A DNA stretch of 64,000 nt. It comes from JANOAR01 sp031411235 (GTDB lineage Bacteria > Verrucomicrobiota > Verrucomicrobiia > Verrucomicrobiales > Verrucomicrobiaceae). A model generated the notes under the pieces. It had not been told where the DNA came from and ran no database searches. It was given only the letters and a program-made list of their open reading frames with translations. Both the position numbers and the translations under genes were made by a program. Below are positions 1-9,262 of this stretch, piece by piece. Position 1 is the first letter of the stretch, and each line of letters starts with the position of its first letter. Location of the stretch: positions 1-64,000 of the forward strand of contig JANOAR010000242.1 in the NCBI GenBank assembly GCA_031411235.1. Direction: 5' to 3'.

Positions 1-659
1 GGCCGCATCTCGCGCGTCTTCTTCAGCGCTTGCTCATGCCGCCACGCGGCGATTTTGGCATGGTTGCCACTCAGCAAAATCTCTGGCACGGCCATGCCAC
101 GGAACTCGGCAGGCTTGGTGTATTGCGGAGCTTCCAAGAGGCCGCTCGCGCCGAAGGATTCTTCGACGGCGCTTTGATCATCGCCCAAGGCTCCGGGCAG
201 CAGGCGCACCACGGCGTCGATGACCACGGCGGCGGCGATGGCTCCGTTGGTCAGCACGTAGTCGCCGATAGAGATTTCTTCATCAACCCAGTGCTCGATG
301 ACGCGCTGGTCGATGCCTTCGTAGTGGCCGCAGATGAAGATCAAATGCTCGGCAGCGGCGAGGCGCTGCGCGGTGGCTTGGGTGAAGGGTTTGCCCTGAG
401 GCGTCATGCAGATGATGCGGGCCTGCGGGGTGTCGATGGCTTCCAGCGCGGCAAACAGTGGCTCGGGACGCAGCACCATGCCCTGGCCGCCACCGCTGGG
501 TGTGTCGTCCACCTGCCGATGCCTGCCGATGCCGTGCTCTCGCAGTTGATGCACGCCGACTTGCACGATGCCTTTTTCAACAGCGCGGCCCATGATGCTG
601 GTGCTCATGGGCGTGGTGATCAGCTCGGGAAACAGGGTGATGACGTCGAGGCGAAGCAC
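1..659 (-). CDS. trmD: tRNA (guanine37-N1)-methyltransferase TrmD, 3' end cut by window edge
   Basis: SAM-dependent SPOUT methyltransferase that makes m1G37 next to the anticodon of tRNAs reading CNN/CGG-type codons, preventing +1 frameshifts. Reading the minus strand from a GTG at 659 gives an uninterrupted frame to the window edge (219 codons of a usual ~240-250). It starts VLRLDVITLFPE and contains DDTPSGGGQGM (about residues 51-61), the knot motif GHYEGID (111-117) and SIGDYVLTNGA (about 131-141), all diagnostic of TrmD. The GTG is the only start that begins right at the family's conserved first strand. Only the C-terminal helical domain is missing, because the window ends. The upstream gene on the same strand is a DegT aminotransferase about 140 bp away, so the usual rpsP/rimM/rplS neighbours, if present, lie outside on the left. 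Confidence 0.95.
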   Translation of the reverse strand, partial: MLRLDVITLFPELITTPMSTSIMGRAVEKGIVQVGVHQLREHGIGRHRQVDDTPSGGGQGMVLRPEPLFAALEAIDTPQARIICMTPQGKPFTQATAQRLAAAEHLIFICGHYEGIDQRVIEHWVDEEISIGDYVLTNGAIAAAVVIDAVVRLLPGALGDDQSAVEESFGASGLLEAPQYTKPAEFRGMAVPEILLSGNHAKIAAWRHEQALKKTREMR

Positions 660-660
660 G

Positions 661-761
661 GGAAATTAGAAATTAGGAATTAGGAATTAGGAATTCATGA
701 AGGCATTGGCCTGCATCCATCCGTCGTCTTATCCGTGATTATTCGTGTTCATACGTGGTTG
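661..761. repeat. Short degenerate tandem repeats between trmD and the DegT gene
   Basis: The 137-bp gap holds two simple-repeat tracts. At 663-695 a 7-bp unit (TAGGAAT, first copy TAGAAAT) is repeated about four times. At 727-761 a 10-bp unit appears three times with variation: TTATCCGTGA, TTATTCGTGT, TCATACGTGG, then TTGAA. The second tract resembles common intergenic spacer repeats of GC-rich environmental bacteria. No function can be read from either tract. Confidence 0.6.
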
Positions 762-796
762 AAGCCTTGCTTGCGCTTGCCCAGCGCTCATCAGGG

Positions 797-1981
797 CTAA
801 GCCACGAACTCGGTGATGGCCGCGATGACCTCGTCCTTTTGTGCGAGGCTCAGCTCGGGGTAGATGGGGATGTTGAGCACTTCGGCAGCCAGGGTGTGAC
901 TGACTTCGCAGCCACTCAGGGAGTGAGCGGGCAGGTCGGCGAAGCACTTCTGCTGGTCGAGCGTCACGGGGTAATAGACTTCGCAGCCGATCTTCTTCGC
1001 CACGAGGTGCTCGCGCAACGCATCGCGTTGGCCAGCGCCGATGACGCGCAGGGTAAACTGATTCCAGATGTGGGTGTTGTGCGCGTAGGCGACGGGCAGG
1101 ATGATCTTGGCGCTCGACAGCACCTCGGACTGCGCGGCAGCGCATTTGCAGTGGGCGGGGTCAGCAAGCTTCACGCCGGGCAGGGCCGAGAGCTTGCTGG
1201 TGTAGTAGGCGGCGTTGGCCTGGCGGGCGGCGGTGTAGCCTGCGTAGTGGCGCAGCTTCACACTGAGCAGCGCGGCTTGCAGGGCGTCGATGCGGAAGTT
1301 CGCGCCGATGTAGTGATGGTAGTACTTGGGCTGCGAGCCATGCACGCGCAGGATCTTGGCGAAGTCGGCGAGCTTGTCATCATTGGTGACTAGCAAGCCA
1401 GCGTCGCCGAGGCCGCCGAGGTTCTTGCTGGGGAAGAAGCTGTAAGCACCGAAGTCTCCCAACGTGCCGCTTTGTTTGCCGTGATAGCTCGCGCCAAAAG
1501 ACTGTGCGGCATCTTCGATGACGCGCAGTCCATGCTCGGCAGCCAGCGCGAGGATGGGGTTCATGTCAGCGCATTGGCCAAAGAGATGCACGGGCATGAT
1601 GGCACGAGTGCGCGAGGTGATCTTGGCGCGGGCATCGTTCACATCCAGGTTGAAGCAAACGGGGCACACATCGACGAACACTGGCACGGCACCGAGACGC
1701 GCCACGCTTCCAGCCGTGGCGAAGAAGGTGAAGGCAGGGCAGAGCACCTCGTCTCCAGGCTTGATCTCCAGGGCCATGAGCGCGAGCACCAGTGCATCGG
1801 TGCCGGAGGAGACGCCGAGCGCGTGCTTCACACCGAGAAACTTGCTCGCCTCGGCTTCAAACTGATCAACTTCCTTTCCCAAAATAAACTGCCCATGCCG
1901 CAGCACGCGGGTGAAGGCAGCGGTGAGATCGGCTTCGAGAGGGAGGTTCTGAGCGTTAACGTCGAGCAGGGGGACAGGCAT
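797..1981 (-). CDS. DegT/DnrJ/EryC1/StrS-family PLP-dependent sugar aminotransferase
   Basis: A 394-residue PLP enzyme of the family that transaminates nucleotide-linked keto-sugars (WbpE/WlbC/ArnB relatives) during surface polysaccharide or glycan synthesis; cytoplasmic. The fold-type I landmarks are in order: SSGTDAL cofactor-phosphate loop (about 58-64), FVDV (102-105), IEDAAQ with the Asp that pairs with the pyridine nitrogen (D157), and the Schiff-base lysine in FFPSKNLGG (K186). RVHGSQPKYYHH and NFRIDALQAA are typical of the WbpE subgroup. Length is normal and the ATG at 1981 begins at the conserved VPLLD strand. No other sugar-nucleotide genes are adjacent, so the substrate is unknown. 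An unusual insertion rich in Cys and Ala (CKCAAAQSE, about 283-291) sits before the C-terminal domain. Confidence 0.9.
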   Translation of the reverse strand: MPVPLLDVNAQNLPLEADLTAAFTRVLRHGQFILGKEVDQFEAEASKFLGVKHALGVSSGTDALVLALMALEIKPGDEVLCPAFTFFATAGSVARLGAVPVFVDVCPVCFNLDVNDARAKITSRTRAIMPVHLFGQCADMNPILALAAEHGLRVIEDAAQSFGASYHGKQSGTLGDFGAYSFFPSKNLGGLGDAGLLVTNDDKLADFAKILRVHGSQPKYYHHYIGANFRIDALQAALLSVKLRHYAGYTAARQANAAYYTSKLSALPGVKLADPAHCKCAAAQSEVLSSAKIILPVAYAHNTHIWNQFTLRVIGAGQRDALREHLVAKKIGCEVYYPVTLDQQKCFADLPAHSLSGCEVSHTLAAEVLNIPIYPELSLAQKDEVIAAITEFVA

Positions 1982-2037
1982 GGCGTGTCATGGCTCAACG
2001 CTGCAAGTGAGGCAAGCACGAGTTCGCTTTCAATGGC

Positions 2038-3036
2038 TCATGTTGCGGCCTTCTCAGCCATCGCCAGCACGGTCTGGAAGTGCGGGCTCTTGGCCTCGCG
2101 ATGCACCACTTTGGTCTCCACATTTTTGAAGCCTGCGGCCTCCAGCATCTCGTGCAGCTCGACCTCGCTGAAGCCCAGCCACACGTCGGCATACATCACA
2201 CGCGCCTTTTCAAAGCTGTGCTTCAGCAGATCGAGCACGATCACTTGGCCACCGGGCTTGGTTATTTCAAAGGCCGCCGCGAGAGCTTTGGCAGGCTGTT
2301 GCGCGTGATGCAGTGCCTGGCTGAAGATCACCAAGTCCACGCTGCTGGCGTCGATGGGTGGGGCCTCAATGTCGCCGTGCCGGTATTCCAGATTGGTGAA
2401 GCCGTGCTCTTTGGCCAGCTTGGCTCCGTAGGCCACCATCTTCTCCGAGTTGTCCACGGCGATGACGCGCTTAGCACGCTGCGCGAGCAGTTGCGAGAGC
2501 GTCCCCTCCCCTGCCCCGAGGTCGGCGATAACCATCGGCGGCAGCAGCCGCAGCAGCATCTCGGCCATGCCTTTCCACGACCGCCCAGGGATGTAGTGGC
2601 GGCCAAATTTTCCCGCCAGCGCGTCGAAGTAGGCCTGCGCGGTATTGGCGCGTTTCTTTCGCACGATCTTCAGCGCGGTGGCATCGCGCTTCACTTCTTT
2701 TAACTCACTGCCCGCCGTCTCGACGATGCCGAGGAAGCGCTCGTGCCCCTGGCGCTCGCTAGCGGCTGGCACGGGCAGTTGATACAGCCGGTTCTTGCCC
2801 GAGCGCCGATCTTTCACAAGCCCAGCGGCCTTCAACTTGGCGAGCTGCGCGGAGATGTTGGACTGCGGCAGCGCGAGCACCTCTTGCAACTCGGCGACGC
2901 TCAACTCTTCCTTCCGCAGCAGCAGCAGAATGCGAATGCGCGTCGGGTCGGCGATGAGGGCGAGAGACTTTAAGATGGTGGCCACGAGCCCTGAACGTAT
3001 CAACGCATCATGATTCTTCAATACTTGAAGTGACAC
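2038..3036 (-). CDS. ArsR-type HTH regulator fused to a SAM-dependent methyltransferase
   Basis: A 332-residue two-domain protein. Residues ~17-85 are a winged helix of the ArsR/SmtB class (LIADPTRIRILLLL, then the recognition region LPQSNISAQLAKLKAAGLV). No obvious metal-binding cysteine motif is visible, so metal sensing is doubtful. Residues ~135-330 are a class I methyltransferase with motif I VIADLGAGEGTLSQLL (169-184) and an acidic motif II region (VIAVDNSEKM). Such fusions occur in several phyla and are often near methionine/SAM-cycle genes; here none is adjacent. The long frame begins at a GTG (3036); a second GTG at 2985 (start VATILKSL) is closer to the usual ArsR N-terminus and is an equally good start. 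The substrate of the methyltransferase half is not deducible. Confidence 0.85.
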   Translation of the reverse strand: MSLQVLKNHDALIRSGLVATILKSLALIADPTRIRILLLLRKEELSVAELQEVLALPQSNISAQLAKLKAAGLVKDRRSGKNRLYQLPVPAASERQGHERFLGIVETAGSELKEVKRDATALKIVRKKRANTAQAYFDALAGKFGRHYIPGRSWKGMAEMLLRLLPPMVIADLGAGEGTLSQLLAQRAKRVIAVDNSEKMVAYGAKLAKEHGFTNLEYRHGDIEAPPIDASSVDLVIFSQALHHAQQPAKALAAAFEITKPGGQVIVLDLLKHSFEKARVMYADVWLGFSEVELHEMLEAAGFKNVETKVVHREAKSPHFQTVLAMAEKAAT

Positions 3037-3074
3037 ACCCTGTCACCTTGACCGTGAGCGCGGCGAGACTGCCA

Positions 3075-4496
3075 TCATTGCCCATTCAACAACGGCGCAT
3101 CGTGCAGCAGCACCTCCCAATCCTGAGCCTTGGCGGGCACTTCCATCAACTTGGGAAAGGGGAAACAATTCAGGCCGACTTGGTGCTGGTTGTTTGCGCT
3201 AGCCTTCAGGCTGATGTTCACACCGGGCGAATTGGCCAGAGCCAGTCCAGTCCCCGCAGTGTCCGGCTTTTGCGCAGCCAGCCCCAGACTCAGCTTTCCC
3301 TGAAACATGGTGCGCGGGCGAATACTCGTCCACACGCGCTGGGACCAGTAGTCCGAGAGGCCAAAGGGCTCCTTGGGATGGCTGCGAACGTAGATCGCTT
3401 GGCGGTCGAACATAGTCTCCGGGACGTAGCGGGAGCCGATGTCGCTCACATAAGGCGGGTTCTGCGGATCAGGCGGACCTTCCGTCGATTCGAGAAGGTA
3501 ATCCACATTATCCAGGCGCACCACACACCACGCATGTTCACCGATGTCGCCATAGTGGCCCATCACCACACGCGCCTGGAAGCCTCGTGCGATAAGCCAG
3601 TCCGCCAAGAAAATCGACGAATCCTCACAATCGCCGAACCGGCGGCACTGCGTCTCCAAGCCCGTCTGCCAGCAATCGCGTTTGTTTTGCGCATCCAGCG
3701 AGTCCTTCACATAGGAGCAATTGGCGACGACGGCACGCCAGATGGTGTACATCTCATCCAGCTTCTCGGAATTCGCATCATAGGAAGCGGGGGGCTGGTA
3801 GCCCGTGAGGAATTCATTCACGTAGCGGAAGCGGCCCTGCGAGTCAGCAGCCAGCACGCCATACGTTTTCCCACACTCGGGACACTGCATCCCGATGCCG
3901 CGCTGCACTGCCGCGATGCGACAAATATGCTGGTGGCCGCAGTGCAGGCACGCACTGAAAAAGTACTCCGTTTCATGCGCACTCAGCGCCTCTGGGGTGA
4001 AGTCGTCGATGCGATTCCCCGTCACCAACAGCGCTTCATAGCCGAGATGGGCAGGTTTCTTCCGAACCATCACCGCGATGGCGTTGCACTCAGGGGCGAT
4101 ACGCGGCACGAACGGCGTGAACTCGCCCCCCAGCGTCTCCATCCTGGCGCTGCCCGAAAAGTAAACCCAGAGATTCAGGTAACGTGGGTGGTTCAGTTGG
4201 ATTTTCTTCTGCACCACCATGAGGTCATCACAGTCGAGGCTGGCGACCTGACTGTGCAGCCAAGCTTGAAGCTCCTCATCAACCTTGGCCACAGGCCGCT
4301 TTGCCGCGATACGCGCGTAGTTGACTTGATCCACCAAGTCCGCCTCAAACTGCTGCGGCAAATAACCACTGCTCTGGCCCCCCATCAGATTTTGCGCCAT
4401 CGTCAGCACAGTTCCCCCATAGCCACCGCGCAGGGTGGCAAGTGCCCCCACGGCGAGACCAGCAACGATGAGAAATAGAACGAGGCACCCCTTCAT
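3075..4496 (-). CDS. Membrane-anchored transglutaminase-like protein with internal zinc ribbon
   Basis: 473 residues. An N-terminal hydrophobic segment (about 4-20) is a signal anchor, placing the rest outside the cytoplasm. The C-terminal half carries a transglutaminase/cysteine-protease-like core: RRFGDCEDSS with candidate nucleophile C290, then GEHAW with H321. The third acid expected after the His is less clear (LLEST instead of the usual LDPT). In between, CLHCGHQH (C183, C186) and CPECGK (C205, C208) form a four-cysteine zinc-ribbon-like insertion. The region around 50-90 (QVNYARIAAKRPV) loosely resembles a CAP/SCP domain. The substrate is unknown; peptide crosslinking or proteolysis is possible but unproven. 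The gene stands alone, divergent from the LutA-like gene across a short AT-rich gap. Confidence 0.7.
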   Translation of the reverse strand: MKGCLVLFLIVAGLAVGALATLRGGYGGTVLTMAQNLMGGQSSGYLPQQFEADLVDQVNYARIAAKRPVAKVDEELQAWLHSQVASLDCDDLMVVQKKIQLNHPRYLNLWVYFSGSARMETLGGEFTPFVPRIAPECNAIAVMVRKKPAHLGYEALLVTGNRIDDFTPEALSAHETEYFFSACLHCGHQHICRIAAVQRGIGMQCPECGKTYGVLAADSQGRFRYVNEFLTGYQPPASYDANSEKLDEMYTIWRAVVANCSYVKDSLDAQNKRDCWQTGLETQCRRFGDCEDSSIFLADWLIARGFQARVVMGHYGDIGEHAWCVVRLDNVDYLLESTEGPPDPQNPPYVSDIGSRYVPETMFDRQAIYVRSHPKEPFGLSDYWSQRVWTSIRPRTMFQGKLSLGLAAQKPDTAGTGLALANSPGVNISLKASANNQHQVGLNCFPFPKLMEVPAKAQDWEVLLHDAPLLNGQ

Positions 4497-4619
4497 GTAA
4501 TTATGGTTATTCTAATAAGCCTTGCCGACTAGAGCAAGAGCGCTGCCAAATAAATTTTGAGCTTCGGCGTCAGCCTTGCGCTTCTCTGGACTCCCCTTCA
4601 CCATCGCCACCTCACCCGC

Positions 4620-5369
4620 ATGACCCTCGCCGCCCGCCCCACCTCCAAGAACATCCAGCTCATGGCCACCTGCCTATGCGACGCTTTTTACGATCACGTC
4701 GCCCGTGCCACCGTGGAAACCCTGGAGCACGTCGGCTGCGACATCACCTTCCCGCCGGATCAAACCTGTTGCGGCCAACCCGCCTTCAACGCAGGCGACT
4801 GGCCCGCCGCACGGCAAGTGACGCGCCACACCTGCAAGGTCTTCGCTGGCGAGCAGCCCATCATCGTACCCTCGGGCTCCTGCGCCGCCATGCTCTCGCA
4901 CGGGGCCGGGCTGGCCTTTGAAAAAGAGAGCGACCTCGGCACCATCGAAGCCACCGGGCAGCGCACCTGGGAGCTAGCCGACTACCTCGTCAACGGCCTC
5001 GGCATCACCCAGTGGCCCGGCAAGTTCCCCCATCGCATCGCCTTCCACACCTCCTGCCACTCGCGCGGCACCCAGAGCGGCGAGGCCGCGCACACCCTGC
5101 TCAGCAGCATCGCAGGCTGCGAGCTGCTGCCCTTCGGCGAGGCCGAGCAATGCTGCGGCTTCGGCGGAGCCTTCAGCGTCACCTTCCCCAACGTCTCCGC
5201 CAGCATGGGCCAGCTCAAGGTCGAGCACGCGATGAAGCACCAGCCCGACTACCTTGTCTCCTCCGACATGGGCTGCCTCATGCACCTCGGTGGCCTGATC
5301 AGCAAGGAACGCAAAGCACTGAAGTGGATGCACCTCGCCGAGGTGCTCGCGGCGGCGCTGCGGGCATAA
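4620..5369 (+). CDS. lutA: LutA-type (Fe-S)-binding oxidoreductase subunit
   Basis: 249-residue protein with two cysteine-rich CCG domains, the hallmark of LutA/YkgE and of heterodisulfide-reductase-type subunits. Visible motifs are ATCLCDAFY, TCCGQPAFNAGD, then TSCHSRG and QCCGFGGAFSVTFP. LutA works with LutB and LutC in L-lactate oxidation feeding the quinone pool. Neither partner is next to this gene, so either they lie elsewhere or the subunit has another partner. I chose the ATG at 4620 because the upstream in-frame extension is low-complexity and the family begins near QLMATCLCD. It is separated by about 100 bp from the exported oxidoreductase downstream on the same strand. Confidence 0.82.
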   Translation: MTLAARPTSKNIQLMATCLCDAFYDHVARATVETLEHVGCDITFPPDQTCCGQPAFNAGDWPAARQVTRHTCKVFAGEQPIIVPSGSCAAMLSHGAGLAFEKESDLGTIEATGQRTWELADYLVNGLGITQWPGKFPHRIAFHTSCHSRGTQSGEAAHTLLSSIAGCELLPFGEAEQCCGFGGAFSVTFPNVSASMGQLKVEHAMKHQPDYLVSSDMGCLMHLGGLISKERKALKWMHLAEVLAAALRA

Positions 5370-5471
5370 AGGAACGAGTGGAAGCACACTGCTGAGGCAC
5401 AGAGCCTGAACTTGAGGGGTAAGTTTGAGGCGATGGGTGGAGTTTGTTCATCCAGCCTACTGTCGCCCGCC

Positions 5472-6827
<1,356 letters not shown>

Positions 6828-6989
6828 CCCGAACACCGCGATTGATCGGCGAGCCTCTTCACCCATCCTTGGCCTGATGCGGTTCGGAGACGGCGGGCTC
6901 GGTATTTTCCAATACAGTCCCGCCATCGCCAAACCGCCTGAGACTCAAGCCTTGGCAAAGCTAGCCACCGCTGAATCGCGGCGTTCGGG
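6828..6989. repeat. Long inverted-repeat (MITE/REP-like) hairpin element
   Basis: The segment folds into one long imperfect hairpin of about 160 bp. The outer arms are 6828-6843 and 6974-6989 (15 of 16 positions complementary). A second pair, GCGGTT near 6879 with AACCGC near 6932, and an inner stem around GGCGGG (6892) and CCCGCC (6919) lie between them; the apex is GGTATTTTCCAATAC. No open frame explains it and no T-run follows, so it is not a classical terminator. It begins directly after the stop codon of the oxidoreductase gene. The remainder of the gene-free stretch (6990-7300) shows only a weaker hairpin (GCCAGC near 7191 with GCTGGC near 7246) and no convincing gene. Confidence 0.65.
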
Positions 6990-7300
6990 TTTAAGCCGAA
7001 TGCAGGGAGCGCGGCACGGAACGCGGGGCTCCGACCTGAGCATTGCCCACATTTCAGAGGTGATGGGCAGCGCTCGAAAGTCATTTCACTATGTCGAAGC
7101 GCCAACACCAACGGTGCTGTGGATACTAGCCCAGAGTTGCACGCTACCCTGGGTCGGCTGTGAAGGCGAGACGCGCGAACTCACGACATCGCCAGCGCAT
7201 CCGTGGTGTCCAGATGCACCGCCACCATGAGCGATGCCTGCGGCTGGCGACGCTAGTCGAGGGGCGCTTCTGGTGTGCGCCAGACCCAGACTGCGCTTAT

Positions 7301-8230
7301 TTATGAACCGTCCACCCCACGCACCGCCGCCACATCCCGCGCGATCTGCGCCCGCAGAGCCTCCAAGCCGTTGAACTTCATCTCTTCGCGCACCTTTTGC
7401 AGAAAGCGCACCTCCATATCCTGGCCATACAAGTCGCCATCGAAGTCCAGCACATGCACCTCTAGCGCCAGTGCCTCGCCTGCCGCAGCGACCGTGGGCC
7501 GGTAGCCGAGATTCGCCACGGCGGTACGCCATTCGCCTGCGATGAGCGCCTGCACGGCATAAACTCCAGTCGGTGGCAGCAGCTCATTTTGCACCTCCAC
7601 ATTCGCCGTTGGCCAGCCGAGCTGGCGGGCGAGTTGGCGACCTCTGACGATGCTGCCCAGCACCGAGTAATCGCGCCCGAGCAAAGTCTTCGCCCGAGCG
7701 AGATCGCCCTGCTCCACCGCAGCCCGCACCAGCGTGCTGCTCACCACCTCGTCACCCAGCATCAGCGGTGCGATGCCGATGACCTCGTAGCCCACCGCTG
7801 CTCCCACGCGAGCCAGCAGCGCGACGTCTCCGCGACGCCCCTTGCCAAATCTCCACGTCTCGCCCACGAACAGACTATCCAGCCTGCCGCAGCCGACGAT
7901 GATCTGTTGCACAAACGCCTCGGCCTCGGTCGTGGCGATCGTTGCATCGAAAGGATGCAGGAGCACATGCGGCACGCCGAGTCGATCCAGCAGCAGGCAA
8001 AAATGCGCTGTCGAGCACAGCAGCAGAGGAGCCACCGCAGGGCGCAGCACGCGCAGCGGATGCGGGTCAAATGTCATCACCACCGCTGTGCCACCCACGG
8101 CAGCAGCACGCTGCAAGGCCGCCGAGATCACACTCTGGTGCCCGCGATGAACGCCATCGAATACGCCAATGGCCAGCACGATAGGCTGCGGCAGTGCGGC
8201 AAGTTGAGCAAGAGAGGTGAGCACAGTCAT
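7301..8230 (-). CDS. ribF: Bifunctional riboflavin kinase / FAD synthetase RibF
   Basis: 309 residues, the normal bacterial RibF length. The N-terminal half is the FMN adenylyltransferase domain with GVFDGVHRGHQ (nucleotidyltransferase HxGH-type motif, about 22-32), TFDPHPLRVL and the VGETWRFGKGRRGD loop. The C-terminal half (from about 185) is the riboflavin kinase domain with GRQLARQLGWPTAN (GxPTAN metal/ATP motif) and LEVHVLDFDGDLYG. It converts riboflavin to FMN and then FAD. The ATG at 8230 fits the conserved start; upstream in-frame sequence is not family-like. It is transcribed divergently from the DUF58 gene. Confidence 0.96.
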   Translation of the reverse strand: MTVLTSLAQLAALPQPIVLAIGVFDGVHRGHQSVISAALQRAAAVGGTAVVMTFDPHPLRVLRPAVAPLLLCSTAHFCLLLDRLGVPHVLLHPFDATIATTEAEAFVQQIIVGCGRLDSLFVGETWRFGKGRRGDVALLARVGAAVGYEVIGIAPLMLGDEVVSSTLVRAAVEQGDLARAKTLLGRDYSVLGSIVRGRQLARQLGWPTANVEVQNELLPPTGVYAVQALIAGEWRTAVANLGYRPTVAAAGEALALEVHVLDFDGDLYGQDMEVRFLQKVREEMKFNGLEALRAQIARDVAAVRGVDGS

Positions 8231-8380
8231 GGAGCAAAAAAGAAGGCCGTCGAGATAGCACCCCTGCCAAGTCTTTGCATCGTGCTTTTGCAATCCTGAG
8301 CAAAAGGTAACATCACCAATCACCGCCACGTTCAGACTCCCCATTCATCGCTCATCACTCTTCCTTCATCATTTCTTCCC

Positions 8381-9259
8381 ATGCCCGCCCTCCTCGATCC
8401 CGCAGCGCTCATGCGCATCCGCTCGCTAGAGTTGCGCGTGCGTGCCGTCGTCGAAGGACTATGGCGAGGCCTGCATCGCAGCCCTTATCACGGTTTCAGC
8501 GTCGAGTTCACCGAGTATCGGCAGTATGTGAAAGGTGATGACCCGCGCTTCATCGACTGGAAGGTCGCCGCGCGTACCGACCGCTATTACATCAAAAAAT
8601 ACGAGGACGAGACCAACCTACGTTGCCACATCCTCCTCGACCACAGCCGCAGCATGGGCTTCGGCTCAGGCAGCTACACCAAGCACGACTACGCCGCCAC
8701 GCTCGCTGCCACACTCGCCTGTTTCCTCATGCAACAAGGGGATGCCGTGGGGCTCACCACCTTTGGCGAGCGCATCGACCAGCACCTGCCCGCGCGGAAT
8801 CGGCCTGGCCATTTGAAACGTATGCTCACCGAACTGGAGAAGCGCCCTGTCCACACCGGCACCTCACTGCAAGGCCCGCTGCAACAGCTCACCGACCTGC
8901 TGCGCCGTCGCGGTATGGTCGTCCTCATCAGCGATCTGCTCGCCCCCGTCGAGCACTTGCAGCGCCAGCTCGGCTACCTCGCCACCCAGGGCCACGAGGT
9001 CGCGTTGTTCCACGTCATGGATCGTGCCGAGATCGACTTCACCTTCACCGATGCCGCGCAGTTCGTCGATACCGAGGGCGGCGACACGCTTTTCATCCAG
9101 CCCGCCGCCGCTCGCCCTGGCTACTTGGCCAAACTGCAAGCCCACCTGCTAGCGGTAAGGCAGATGTGTGAAACCCACCGCGTGGACTATCGCTGGATGC
9201 CCACCGATGCCCCGCTGGACGGCGCGTTATTTGAATACCTATCGAGGAGGTCGGCTTAA
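8381..9259 (+). CDS. DUF58 domain protein (MoxR-associated VWA-like)
   Basis: 292-residue cytoplasmic protein of the DUF58 family. The signature block FTEYRQYVKGDDPRFIDWKVAARTD... (about 47-68) is followed by a VWA-like region starting ILLDHSRSMGFGS (DxSxS MIDAS motif). DUF58 proteins are encoded with MoxR AAA+ ATPases and Bat-type VWA proteins and are thought to act as a chaperone-like system for metal insertion or envelope stress. Here the BatA-like gene follows after 3 bp, clearly co-transcribed. No MoxR gene is adjacent: ribF lies upstream in the opposite direction. Confidence 0.9.
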   Translation: MPALLDPAALMRIRSLELRVRAVVEGLWRGLHRSPYHGFSVEFTEYRQYVKGDDPRFIDWKVAARTDRYYIKKYEDETNLRCHILLDHSRSMGFGSGSYTKHDYAATLAATLACFLMQQGDAVGLTTFGERIDQHLPARNRPGHLKRMLTELEKRPVHTGTSLQGPLQQLTDLLRRRGMVVLISDLLAPVEHLQRQLGYLATQGHEVALFHVMDRAEIDFTFTDAAQFVDTEGGDTLFIQPAAARPGYLAKLQAHLLAVRQMCETHRVDYRWMPTDAPLDGALFEYLSRRSA

Positions 9260-9262
9260 CCC

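Noticed and set aside
6828..6989. The 160-bp inverted repeat as a simple transcription terminator
   Set aside because: There is no T-run after the stem, and the arms are too long and nested for a standard rho-independent terminator.
7089..7532. Minus-strand frame across the ribF 3' end
   Set aside because: It overlaps ribF in another frame, is Arg/Gly-rich and has no recognisable features.
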